A stretch of 18,116 bases of DNA from Azonexus sp. (GCA_031274715.1 JAISPT010000050.1:1-18116), one strand, 5' to 3'; shown: positions 1 to 7,355, counted from the first letter of the stretch. A program made the numbers and translations. Notes: a model not told the origin generated them from the sequence alone.

Positions 1-1
1 C

Positions 2-1597
2 GGCCATGCCAAATCGATTCTGCTCAACTTCGGCCTCGCCGAGCAATACGGCGGCCGCTGCCACCTGCGTTTCGACGACACCAATCCGGAAAAGGAAGAG
101 CAGGAGTACGTCGATTCCATCGTCGACTCGGTCAAATGGCTCGGCTGCTCGTGGGAAACCGGCGGCGAGAACAACCTCTACTACGCCTCCGATTATTTCG
201 ACTGGATGGCGGCTTTCGCCGAATACCTGATTGCGTCCGGCCATGCCTACGTCGATAGCCAGTCGGCGGAAGCCATGCGCGCCAATCGCGGCACGCTGAC
301 GCAACCAGGCCAGGATTCGCCCTTTCGTAGCCGTAGCGCCGCCGAGAACATGGATTTGTTCAAACGGATGCGGGCCGGCGAGTTTGCCGACGGCGCGCAC
401 GTCTTGCGCGCCAAAATCGACATGGCCGCACCCAACATCAACCTGCGCGACCCGGCCATTTACCGCATCCGCCACGCCAGCCACCACAACACCGGCGACA
501 AATGGTGCGTTTATCCGATGTACACCTACGCCCACCCGATCGAGGATGCGCTGGAGTGCATCACCCATTCCATCTGCACGCTCGAATTCGAGGATCAGCG
601 CCCGTTCTACGACTGGCTGCTGGAGCGTCTGGCCGAGGGCGGCCTGGTGCAGCGGCCGCTGCCGCAGCAAATCGAATTTTCGCGCCTGAACCTGACCTAC
701 ATCGTGCTTTCCAAGCGCAAGCTGATCCAACTTGTCGATGAGAAACACGTCTCCGGCTGGGATGACCCGCGTATGCCAACCCTGGTTGGCGCCCGCCGGC
801 GCGGCTATTCACCGGAAGGTTTCAGGCTCTTCGTCGAGCGCATCGGCGTCTCCAAGAACGATTCGCTGATCGACTACGTGTTGTTCGAAGACGCCCAGCG
901 CGAGGTCATGAATGAATCTGACGAGCGCCGCGTCGCCGTGCTCGATCCACTCAAGCTGATCATCGACAACTACCCGGCCGGCCAGTTCGAGGACTGCCAG
1001 GCACCCAACCATCCGCTGCATCCAGAACTCGGCGAGCGCACCATGCCCTTCGGCCGCGAACTGTGGATCGAGGCCGAGGATTTCCAAGAAGTGCCAGAAA
1101 AAGGCTTCCGCCGCCTGTTCCCCGGCAACAAGGCGCGCCTGCGCTATGGCTACGTCGTCGAATGCACTGGCTGCGACAAGGACGCCGACGGCAAAGTGAC
1201 CGCCGTGCATTGCACCTACCTGCCCGAAACCAAATCCGGCACGCCGGGCGCCGACAGCGTCAAAGTCAAGGGCAATCTGCATTGGGTCTCGGCGGCCCAC
1301 GCCTACCCGGCGGAAATCCGCCTGTTCGACCGCCTGTTCAGCGTGCCAGCCCCCGGCGCCCGGCGCGAGGGCGACGCTCCCGACCTGGAGCGCAATTTTC
1401 TGGCCGATCTCAACCCGGCCTCGAAGACGGTAATCACCGCCCAGCTTGAGCCGGGCCTGAAGGACGCCCAACCGGAACAACGCTTCCAGTTCGAGCGCCA
1501 CGGCTATTTCGTCGCCGACCGCCTCGATTCGCAGCCGGGCCGACCGGTATTCAACCGCACGGTGACGCTCAAGGACTCCTGGGGCAAGGAGAACTGA
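2..1597 (+). CDS. glnS: Glutaminyl-tRNA synthetase, 5' end truncated by the window
   Basis: Charges tRNA-Gln with glutamine in the cytoplasm (class I aminoacyl-tRNA synthetase). The open frame runs in from base 2, and its first residues (GHAKSILLNFG) are the second half of the HIGH ATP-binding signature, so only about 40 N-terminal residues lie outside; 531 residues are present against about 554 in E. coli GlnRS. Other family marks in order are RFDDTNPEKE, the CxYPMY and THS-CTLEF segments of the active-site domain, the KMSKS-loop variant VLSKRKL at bases 704-724, GWDDPRMPT, and the C-terminal anticodon-binding beta-barrels ending in PVFNRTVTLKDSW. Colinear similarity to E. coli GlnRS extends through the whole fragment, with no frameshift. 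The next gene starts two bases after the stop and its Shine-Dalgarno lies inside glnS, so the genes are probably cotranscribed. GluRS is excluded by the GlnRS-type C-terminal domain. Confidence 0.97.
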   Translation, partial: GHAKSILLNFGLAEQYGGRCHLRFDDTNPEKEEQEYVDSIVDSVKWLGCSWETGGENNLYYASDYFDWMAAFAEYLIASGHAYVDSQSAEAMRANRGTLTQPGQDSPFRSRSAAENMDLFKRMRAGEFADGAHVLRAKIDMAAPNINLRDPAIYRIRHASHHNTGDKWCVYPMYTYAHPIEDALECITHSICTLEFEDQRPFYDWLLERLAEGGLVQRPLPQQIEFSRLNLTYIVLSKRKLIQLVDEKHVSGWDDPRMPTLVGARRRGYSPEGFRLFVERIGVSKNDSLIDYVLFEDAQREVMNESDERRVAVLDPLKLIIDNYPAGQFEDCQAPNHPLHPELGERTMPFGRELWIEAEDFQEVPEKGFRRLFPGNKARLRYGYVVECTGCDKDADGKVTAVHCTYLPETKSGTPGADSVKVKGNLHWVSAAHAYPAEIRLFDRLFSVPAPGARREGDAPDLERNFLADLNPASKTVITAQLEPGLKDAQPEQRFQFERHGYFVADRLDSQPGRPVFNRTVTLKDSWGKEN

Positions 1598-1598
1598 C

Positions 1599-1799
1599 AT
1601 GGCTGGCAGTTGGGGCTGCCCACATGAAGTGGACAATCGCTGCACCAAAGTCAACAACCTGCCGTGCGATCCGGGAATGAAGGGCTGCGAGCTTGCCGGA
1701 CGCTACCGCTTCGCTGACGAGAGCAAGAACGAGCGGTATTGGGAAAAGAAGGCGCGGGAAAAAGCAGTGGCGGAACGCAACGAGGCGGCGCCGAAATGA
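1599..1799 (+). CDS. Small four-cysteine protein of unknown function
   Basis: 66 residues. The start is well supported: AAGGAG at 1586-1591 lies 7 bases before the ATG, inside the end of glnS. Four cysteines (C7, C15, C23, C30) are spaced 7, 7 and 6 residues apart in a compact N-terminal half that includes GCPHEV, LPCDPGMKGCE and GRYRF. A highly charged, probably helical Lys/Glu/Arg tail follows. The cysteine layout suggests a small metal-binding (Zn or Fe-S) or disulfide-stabilised fold, but no named family is recognised. There is no signal peptide, so a cytoplasmic location and metal binding are more likely than disulfides. It is probably cotranscribed with glnS, and its TGA overlaps the ATG of the next gene (ATGA at 1796-1799). 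The protein looks real rather than a shadow frame because of the strong ribosome binding site and gap-free packing. Confidence 0.8.
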   Translation: MAGSWGCPHEVDNRCTKVNNLPCDPGMKGCELAGRYRFADESKNERYWEKKAREKAVAERNEAAPK

Positions 1800-2284
1800 T
1801 CTATCTGGAGCTTTTCCGCACTCTGGAAAAACACCGGGTTCGCTACCTGCTGGTCGGTGGCCTCGCCATGAACCTGCATGGCGTGCCGCGCATGACCATG
1901 GACGTCGACCTCATCCTCGTCCTGGATGCAGAGAATCTCGACCGTTTCATCGCCTGCGCCGAGGAGTTGGGCCTCGCACCATGCGTGCCAGTGCCGCTCA
2001 CGGCCCTGAAAGACCCCGCGCAACGCAAAACATGGGCCGAGGAAAAACACATGATCGCCTTTGGCCTCATCAATCCCAAGGCTGGCGCGGCCGCCATGGT
2101 CGACGTGCTGATCGACCCCGGCATCAATCTCCCTACGGCCTTCCAGCGCGCCCTCACCCGTGACCTCGACGGCACCCCCGTCACGCTCGCCGCCATCGAC
2201 GACATGATCGCCCTCAAGCGCGATACTGGCCGCGCCCAGGATGCCAGCGACATCGAACATCTGGAGCGCCTGCGTGGCCGCTAA
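1796..2284 (+). CDS. Nucleotidyltransferase-fold protein (MNT/AbiEii-like)
   Basis: 162 residues, starting at the ATG that overlaps the previous stop; a GAGG lies about 10 bases upstream. The pol-beta nucleotidyltransferase signature is intact: VGGLAMNLHG (residues 20-29, glycine pair G21-G22), then RMTMDVDLI with metal-binding D36 and D38, and a third carboxylate at D103 in MVDVLID. The C-terminal half ends in a stretch resembling AbiEii-type proteins, IDDMIALKR followed by GRAQDASDIEHL. Proteins of this kind transfer nucleotides to proteins or RNA and are often half of a toxin-antitoxin-like pair. Here the likely partner is the 67-aa protein that overlaps its 3' end by 11 bases. There is no HEPN neighbour and no AbiEi-type regulator. 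The fold is confident; the substrate and biological role are not known from the sequence. Confidence 0.85.
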   Translation: MIYLELFRTLEKHRVRYLLVGGLAMNLHGVPRMTMDVDLILVLDAENLDRFIACAEELGLAPCVPVPLTALKDPAQRKTWAEEKHMIAFGLINPKAGAAAMVDVLIDPGINLPTAFQRALTRDLDGTPVTLAAIDDMIALKRDTGRAQDASDIEHLERLRGR

Positions 2285-2477
2285 CGCCAAACCCCCCATT
2301 ACTGGTGGCTTCAGCTACTACGTCAGTGACGAACAACTCGCCGCCTTTGCCCGCCTGACTCCCATGCAGCGCCTGGAATGGGTAGAAGCCGCCCGCCAGT
2401 TCACATTGCTGACGCAAACACCGGAAACCCGCGACCGCCACGAACGGCTGCGCCGAGGGCTGCCGATTGTGCCCTGA
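2274..2477 (+). CDS. 67-aa partner of the nucleotidyltransferase, function unknown
   Basis: The preferred start is GTG 2274, preceded by GGAG at 2263-2266 with 7-base spacing. An in-frame ATG at 2241 would add 11 residues but overlap the previous gene by 44 bases. The protein is small, without signal peptide or membrane segment. Its central part, LTPMQRLEWVEAARQF (residues 29-43), looks like an amphipathic helix, followed by a charged stretch with PETRDRHERLRRG. Small proteins with a leucine/tryptophan helix of this style are, as I recall, found next to MNT-type nucleotidyltransferases, so it may be the cognate antitoxin, toxin or adaptor. That role is inferred from the 11-base overlap alone. 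The following gene starts 24 bases downstream, without overlap. Confidence 0.65.
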   Translation: MAANAKPPITGGFSYYVSDEQLAAFARLTPMQRLEWVEAARQFTLLTQTPETRDRHERLRRGLPIVP

Positions 2478-2501
2478 ATTGGCCTCCCCTCGACTGCCGC
2501 C

Positions 2502-3182
2502 ATGAACACGCTCTCCACCGAAAACATCCTCGATCTACTCTGCGATTACCTCTCCCGCTCGATGCGGGAAAGCACGTTGCAACTGGACAATTCGCAGACC
2601 GATGGCCGCCTGAATTCCCAGGCCAACGAGCAACAGATCAGCCAAGCGCTGAAGCTTTTCGGGTTGGCCAACGAGCGATTTCAATCGGCGCAATTGAAGG
2701 TCGAAGTTTCCCCGCCACGTTTCTGGTTCGATTTCTGCATCCGCGGTCCAGGCGTTTTCCTTCCGGTCAACGTTAAGGTGTCTTCGCTCGGAGGAAACGA
2801 CAATTTGTCCAGCAAGGAAGGGGTTTTCTTCGCCTTGACCGGAGTAGATCCCAAAACGGTGAAAATCAACGACTGGGAGCGCTATTGCGAGGCGATCGGT
2901 CAATATCTGGCAACGCAGCCGGAAGCCGACTACTACTTCCTGGTCGTCAATAAGCGGGTTACGGGAGATGTTTTCTGGACCAGCCTGAAACACCTCCCCG
3001 AGCTAACACCCAACGGCAACAACCCGCCTTTTCAGTGCAACTGGTCGAGAAACCGAGTGCGTGCCAGCCGCTCGCGTAAGGAGGCCGAGGCCTACATTCT
3101 CGGTGTTTTGCGCCAGACTTTCGTACTCCGTGCGAAAGCTTTGGAAAGTTTCGACGCGCACAGCAAGATTGCTGCGCCATGA
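2502..3182 (+). CDS. Putative type II restriction endonuclease
   Basis: 226 residues. It is called a restriction enzyme on two grounds: it overlaps the ATG of an adenine methyltransferase by ATGA (3179-3182), and its middle region looks like a PD-(D/E)xK nuclease core. The segment around residues 74-95 has a strand with D77 followed 12 residues later by N90-V-K92, and then the conserved-looking blocks SSKEGVFFALTG (103-114) and DYYFLVVNK (143-151). The usual acidic residue before xK appears to be Asn, which is unusual; E46 or D77 may supply the metal ligands. No membrane segment or signal peptide is seen. The ATG at 2502 lacks a purine-rich Shine-Dalgarno (upstream bases are pyrimidine-rich), so translation may be weak. 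Base composition looks less GC-rich than glnS or pyrF. The recognition sequence cannot be told. Confidence 0.72.
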   Translation: MNTLSTENILDLLCDYLSRSMRESTLQLDNSQTDGRLNSQANEQQISQALKLFGLANERFQSAQLKVEVSPPRFWFDFCIRGPGVFLPVNVKVSSLGGNDNLSSKEGVFFALTGVDPKTVKINDWERYCEAIGQYLATQPEADYYFLVVNKRVTGDVFWTSLKHLPELTPNGNNPPFQCNWSRNRVRASRSRKEAEAYILGVLRQTFVLRAKALESFDAHSKIAAP

Positions 3183-4360
3183 CACGGGACGTCATAAATC
3201 TCGGCCAAGTATTCACACCAACCAACGTCGTCGAATTCATGCTCGGCCTGTGCCGCAACCGGGGGCGCTTTCTCGAACCCTCGGCGGGGGATGGGGCTTT
3301 TTTCGACACCCTGCGCCAGCGCGGCGCTGACTGTGTCGGGATCGAGATTGATCCACGCATCGCCCCGGCTGGGGCCAAGGTCCGCGATTTTTTCACCTAT
3401 CCGTTGAGCGAGCGGTTCGACAGCATCGTCGGTAATCCCCCCTATGTCCGCTACCAGGATATTCCCGCCGCGACCCGGCAGCAGCTCGATTCCGATCTGT
3501 TCGATACGCGCAGCAATCTCTTCTTGTTTTTCATCGAAAAGGCCGTCCGCCATCTGAAGCCGGGTGGCGAACTGATATTCATCGTGCCGCGCGAACTCAT
3601 CAAGCTGACCGCGGCCAAGAAGCTCAACGCCTGGCTTTACGGCCAGGGCAGCATCACGCATTTTTACGAGACCGGCGACGTGCGCGTTTTCGCCGACGCC
3701 ACGCCGAATTGCTGCATCTTCCGCTTCGAGAAGGGCTGCTTCGACCGGCACATGGCCGATGGCCGCCTATTCACCGAGGTCGACGGCCAATTGATGTTCC
3801 TGCGCGACGACCACGACCTGCGCCTCGCGGATGTGTTCGCGGTCAAGGTCGGGGCCGTTTCAGGCGCCGACCGCATCTATACGCACCCGGCAGGCAACCG
3901 GGAGTTCGTTTGCTCGAAAACCGTCGACACCGGCGAGACACGGCGCATGCTATACGATATCCAGCACCCGCATTTGAAAAAACATAAGCGCGAGCTACTG
4001 GCCCGCCGTGTCAAGAAATTCGACGAGAGCAACTGGTGGCAGTGGGGACGCGCCTGCCCACTCAACGACGAGCCACGCATTTACGTCAATGGCCGCACAC
4101 GCAAGGCTGAGCCCTTCTTCCTGCACGACTGCAACAGCTTTGATGGCTCGGTGCTGGCGCTGTTTCCGAAGAACACGGGAATCGCCCGGCGCGATCTGAT
4201 TGAATGCACGCTGATGCTCAACCGTGAAGTCGACTGGCAGCAACTTGGCTTCGTTTGCGACGGTCGTTTCCTGTTCACCCAGCGCAGTCTGCAAACCTGT
4301 CTGCTGCCCGCCCAGTTTTCCCGCTTTCTCCCGCCCGATCCGCCAAAGGACGCCGTATGA
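3179..4360 (+). CDS. N6-adenine DNA methyltransferase (Eco57I/TaqI-like, gamma class)
   Basis: 393 residues. AdoMet-dependent methyltransferase motifs are in the gamma-class order: motif X GQVFTPTNVVEFM (9-21), motif I FLEPSAGDGAF (31-41), an acidic residue after strand 2 in GIEIDPR (54-60), and catalytic motif IV NPPYVRYQ (86-93), the signature of adenine-N6 enzymes. The C-terminal 200 residues, including NWWQWGR and RIYVNGRTR, should hold the target-recognition domain. It begins on the ATGA shared with the upstream nuclease gene and ends on an ATGA shared with pyrF. It presumably protects host DNA against the upstream enzyme. No controller (C) protein gene is visible. The length suits a stand-alone type II methylase better than the fused 900-1000-aa IIG enzymes, so the unit is a two-gene R-M system. 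An orphan methylase role is possible if the nuclease is inactive. Confidence 0.92.
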   Translation: MTRDVINLGQVFTPTNVVEFMLGLCRNRGRFLEPSAGDGAFFDTLRQRGADCVGIEIDPRIAPAGAKVRDFFTYPLSERFDSIVGNPPYVRYQDIPAATRQQLDSDLFDTRSNLFLFFIEKAVRHLKPGGELIFIVPRELIKLTAAKKLNAWLYGQGSITHFYETGDVRVFADATPNCCIFRFEKGCFDRHMADGRLFTEVDGQLMFLRDDHDLRLADVFAVKVGAVSGADRIYTHPAGNREFVCSKTVDTGETRRMLYDIQHPHLKKHKRELLARRVKKFDESNWWQWGRACPLNDEPRIYVNGRTRKAEPFFLHDCNSFDGSVLALFPKNTGIARRDLIECTLMLNREVDWQQLGFVCDGRFLFTQRSLQTCLLPAQFSRFLPPDPPKDAV

Positions 4361-5169
4361 CTTTCACCCAAAGCCTCGCCGCCGCTGCGCAAAAGAACAA
4401 TTCCCTGCTCTGCGTCGGCCTCGATCCTGATCCGGCCAAATTCCCCATCCACCTGAAGGGCCGCGCCGACGCCATTTTCCAATTCTGCACCGCCATCGTC
4501 GACGCCACCGCCGACCTGGCCTGCGCCTTCAAGCCGCAGATCGCCTACTTCGCCGCCCATCGCGCCGAGGATCAACTGGAAGCGCTGATCGCCTACATTC
4601 ACGAAAAGCATCCCGGCATTCCGGTCATTCTCGACGCCAAGCGCGGCGACATCGGCTCCACCGCCGAACAGTACGCGGTCGAAGCCTTCGACCGCTTCCG
4701 GGCCGACGCGGTGACGGTCAATCCCTACATGGGCCGCGACTCGGTCGAGCCCTGGCTCGCCTGGCCGGATAAGGGCGTGATCCTGCTCTGCCGTACCTCG
4801 AACCCCGGTGGTTCTGACCTGCAATTTCTCGACGTCGATGGCGAAAAGCTTTACGAGCGCGTCGCCCGCTTGGCGGCCGACGTGTGGAATAGCAACGGCC
4901 AGATCGGTCTGGTCGTCGGTGCTACCTTCCCGGCCGAGATCGCCCGAGTGCGCGAAATCGTCGGCGACATGCCGCTGCTCGTCCCCGGCATCGGCGCCCA
5001 GGGTGGCGACATCGAAGCCACCGTCAAGGCCGGCCGTACGGCGGCGGCCAGCGGCTTGCTGATCAATTCCTCGCGAGCCATCCTCTACGCAGGCCAGGAC
5101 GAGCACTTCGCCGCCGCCGCCCGCCGGGTCGCGGAGGAAACCCGAATCGCGATCAACCGCTACCGCTGA
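4357..5169 (+). CDS. pyrF: Orotidine 5'-phosphate decarboxylase (class 2)
   Basis: Converts OMP to UMP, the last step of de novo pyrimidine synthesis, in the cytoplasm. 270 residues from the ATG at 4357, which has AAAGGA at 4345-4350, 6 bases upstream. A longer in-frame version from 4255 would overlap the methyltransferase by about 100 bases and is disfavoured. The class-2 (long, PyrF2) features are seen: GLDPDP (21-26), FKPQIAYF (58-65), the catalytic motif DAKRGDIG (93-100) with K95, PYMGRDS, and a C-terminal VPGIGAQGGD phosphate-binding loop. The sequence is complete and codon use is typical of the GC-rich genome. It follows the methyltransferase with a 4-base overlap and is followed 10 bases later by the metallopeptidase gene, whose GAGGAG lies right after the pyrF stop. 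Confidence 0.96.
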   Translation: MTFTQSLAAAAQKNNSLLCVGLDPDPAKFPIHLKGRADAIFQFCTAIVDATADLACAFKPQIAYFAAHRAEDQLEALIAYIHEKHPGIPVILDAKRGDIGSTAEQYAVEAFDRFRADAVTVNPYMGRDSVEPWLAWPDKGVILLCRTSNPGGSDLQFLDVDGEKLYERVARLAADVWNSNGQIGLVVGATFPAEIARVREIVGDMPLLVPGIGAQGGDIEATVKAGRTAAASGLLINSSRAILYAGQDEHFAAAARRVAEETRIAINRYR

Positions 5170-5179
5170 GGAGCCGGTC

Positions 5180-6052
5180 ATGCGCATGGACGGTCAACGC
5201 GAAAGCGACAATCTGGAGGATCGACGCAGCGCCGGCAGTAGCGGTCTACGCCTGGGTGGCGGCCGCCTGAGCCTGGGCGCCATCATCATCGCTCTGGTCG
5301 CCAGCTATTTTCTCGGCATCAATCCGCTGACCGTACTCAACATGCTCGGCGGCGGCGGATTGCCGGCCGTCGAGCAGAATGCGCCGGCAGCCCACCGGCC
5401 GCCAGCCGACGACGAAACGGCCCGTTTCGTCTCGCAGGTGCTGGCCTCGACCGAAGATACTTGGCACCAAGTCTTCCAGGCCAGCGGCAAGCAGTATCGG
5501 GAGCCGAAGCTGGTGCTTTTCTCCGGCGTCACGCCGACCGCCTGCGGCACCGGCCAGTCGGCGATGGGGCCGTTCTACTGCCCGGGCGACCAGAAGGTCT
5601 ATATCGACCTGCAGTTCTTCGACGAATTGAAGACCCGTTTCAAGGCCCCCGGCGAATTCGCCCAAGCCTATGTGATCGCGCACGAAGTCGGCCACCATGT
5701 GCAGAACCTGCTCGGCATCTCCGAGCAGGTCCAGCGCGCCCGGCAGCGGGTCGGCGAGGCCGAGGGCAACGCCTTGTCGGTGCGCCTCGAACTGCAGGCT
5801 GACTGTCTGGCCGGCGTCTGGGGAAAACGGACCGATACGATGAAGAAGGTGCTCGAACCAGGCGACCTGGAAGCGGCACTGAACGCCGCCTCGGCCATCG
5901 GCGACGACCGCCTGCAGCAGCAGGCGCGCGGTCGCATCGTGCCGGAAAGCTTCACCCACGGCAGTTCCGCCCAGCGCATGCGGTGGTTCAAACGTGGCTT
6001 TGAATCCGGCGACATGAACCAATGCAACACCTTCAAGGCTGCACAGCTTTGA
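5180..6052 (+). CDS. ypfJ: YpfJ-family neutral zinc metallopeptidase, membrane anchored
   Basis: 290 residues, starting at ATG 5180 with GAGGAG at 5168-5173. A second ATG two codons on could also serve. After a hydrophilic, Gly/Arg-rich N-terminus there is one membrane segment (about residues 31-50), then the peptidase domain outside the cytoplasm. The HExxH zinc motif is visible as HEVGHH (168-173), with ELQADCLAGVW (204-214) supplying the likely further ligand (E204 or D208). Cysteines C122 and C134 flank the GPFYCPGDQKVYID segment typical of the family. This resembles E. coli YpfJ, whose substrate is not established. The stop overlaps the TTG start of the next gene. Confidence 0.92.
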   Translation: MRMDGQRESDNLEDRRSAGSSGLRLGGGRLSLGAIIIALVASYFLGINPLTVLNMLGGGGLPAVEQNAPAAHRPPADDETARFVSQVLASTEDTWHQVFQASGKQYREPKLVLFSGVTPTACGTGQSAMGPFYCPGDQKVYIDLQFFDELKTRFKAPGEFAQAYVIAHEVGHHVQNLLGISEQVQRARQRVGEAEGNALSVRLELQADCLAGVWGKRTDTMKKVLEPGDLEAALNAASAIGDDRLQQQARGRIVPESFTHGSSAQRMRWFKRGFESGDMNQCNTFKAAQL

Positions 6053-6540
6053 GCACGGAACAGAGGGCAGCGCCCCGCTGGCTTTTCCTTGTCGCCCTGG
6101 CCGCCTTTCAGATCTGGCAGGTACGCAATGCGGCACGCGGTCCAGCGCCGGAAATCGCTACCCACCAACTCGACGGTAGCCCCGTCCACATCCCCGGCCG
6201 GCACGATGGACAGGCCACCCTGCTTTATTTCTGGGCCGACTGGTGCCCCGTCTGCCGAACCACCGCTGGCAACGTCACGGCGTTGGCCGCCGACTGGCCG
6301 GTGACCAGCATCGCCAGCCAATCCGGCGACGCCGCTGCGATCGCCCGCGTGATGCAGGAACGGGGCTATGCCTGGCCGACCGTCCCCGACAGCCGTGGCG
6401 ACATCCTTAAACGCTACGGTCTGCCCGGCTTTCCCGCCTTCGTGGTGATCGCCCCGGACGGCAACATCCGTTTCGTTTCCCTCGGCTATACCAGCGAACT
6501 GGGGCTGCGCCTGCGCCTGTGGTGGGCCAGCCACACATGA
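6049..6540 (+). CDS. Membrane-anchored thioredoxin-like protein disulfide oxidoreductase
   Basis: 163 residues if translation starts at TTG 6049 (overlapping the previous TGA), giving STEQRAAPR then a membrane segment (about 11-26). An ATG at 6022 is in frame but deep inside ypfJ. AAGG lies 11 bases upstream of the TTG, a weak site, so coupling to ypfJ translation is likely. The redox motif is CPVC (66-69) after YFWADW, and the cis-proline loop is GLPGFPAF (P129). This is the TlpA/ScsD-like layout of a periplasmic thiol-disulfide oxidoreductase tethered to the inner membrane. Its role could be disulfide exchange for envelope proteins, including the cysteine-bearing YpfJ upstream; that pairing is inferred from position only. 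The next gene starts on its ATGA. Confidence 0.85.
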   Translation: MSTEQRAAPRWLFLVALAAFQIWQVRNAARGPAPEIATHQLDGSPVHIPGRHDGQATLLYFWADWCPVCRTTAGNVTALAADWPVTSIASQSGDAAAIARVMQERGYAWPTVPDSRGDILKRYGLPGFPAFVVIAPDGNIRFVSLGYTSELGLRLRLWWASHT

Positions 6541-7355
6541 AGGCTACCCGCCTGTCCTTCCTGCTGGCCGGCCTGCTGTTGACTGGCGCGGCCCATGCCC
6601 TACCGCCCCATACCCCGGTGCCGGGCGGCATTGCCGTCGTCGACCTCGGCCCGGCCGGGACCGGCAAGCCGAGCGCCCGCTGGCATGGACAAGCACTGGC
6701 GGTAATCGGGAACAATGGCCGCTGGCACGCCCTGCTCGGCATTCCGCTCGACGCCTTGCCGGTTCCGTTGGAAATCGTCGTCGCCGATACGGACGGCACA
6801 CGCCGCCTCAGCGTACCGGTCGGCATCAAGAACTACCCGGAGCAGCGCTTGCACATCGCCAATCAGCGCCTGGTCGAACCCGGTCCGGCCGACTTGGCGC
6901 GCATCACGCGGGAGAAAGCCCATACCGACCACATTAAACAACGCTTCTCGGACGCCGAGCCGGACACTGCCTTCGCCCGTCCGGCCGACGGCCGCCTGTC
7001 GTCACGCTTCGGCCTGCGCCGGGTATTCAATGGCCAGCCGCGCAATCCGCACAGCGGCCTCGACTTCGCCGTGCCCGCCGGTGCGCCGGTGCGGGCGCCG
7101 GCCCCCGGTGTGGTAATCGATACTGGCGATTATTTTTTCAGCGGCCAAACGGTATTCGTCGACCACGGCCAGGGGCTGCTCAGCGCCTACATGCATCTTT
7201 CGGACATCGCCGTCCGCCCTGGCCAGACGCTCGAACGCGGGGAGAAAATCGGCGCCGTCGGCGCCAGCGGCCGCGCCACCGGCCCCCACCTGCACTGGAC
7301 GGTGATCCTCAACGGTACGCCAGTCAATCCTGAACTATTCCTCGACCGTCCCTAG
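6537..7355 (+). CDS. Secreted M23-family peptidase (LytM/lysostaphin-like)
   Basis: 272 residues from the ATG at 6537, which overlaps the previous stop. Residues 1-20 form a clean Sec signal peptide ending AHA. Residues 25-100 resemble the N-terminal domain often found on gammaproteobacterial and betaproteobacterial M23 peptidases. The catalytic domain (about 146-270) has HSGLDF (H172, D176), YMHLS (H220) and HLHW (H251, H253), the full set of M23 zinc ligands and catalytic histidine, so the protein should be active rather than a degenerate LytM factor. Expected role: cleavage of peptidoglycan cross-bridges in the periplasm. It is the last gene of the pyrF-ypfJ-thioredoxin-M23 run and is followed by a strong hairpin. 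Confidence 0.93.
   Translation: MKATRLSFLLAGLLLTGAAHALPPHTPVPGGIAVVDLGPAGTGKPSARWHGQALAVIGNNGRWHALLGIPLDALPVPLEIVVADTDGTRRLSVPVGIKNYPEQRLHIANQRLVEPGPADLARITREKAHTDHIKQRFSDAEPDTAFARPADGRLSSRFGLRRVFNGQPRNPHSGLDFAVPAGAPVRAPAPGVVIDTGDYFFSGQTVFVDHGQGLLSAYMHLSDIAVRPGQTLERGEKIGAVGASGRATGPHLHWTVILNGTPVNPELFLDRP

Noticed and set aside
809..1657. 282-codon minus-strand frame opposite glnS
   Set aside because: It lies entirely against a strongly conserved glnS sequence. Its composition is what the complement of GC-rich codons gives, and it has no domain.
4081..5187. 368-codon minus-strand frame opposite the methylase end and pyrF
   Set aside because: Shadow of two well-supported genes; Gly/Ala/Val-rich translation without motifs.
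5246..6534. Long minus-strand frames opposite ypfJ and the thioredoxin-like gene
   Set aside because: Both opposite strands are covered by genes with catalytic motifs in the right frame; the minus frames show none.
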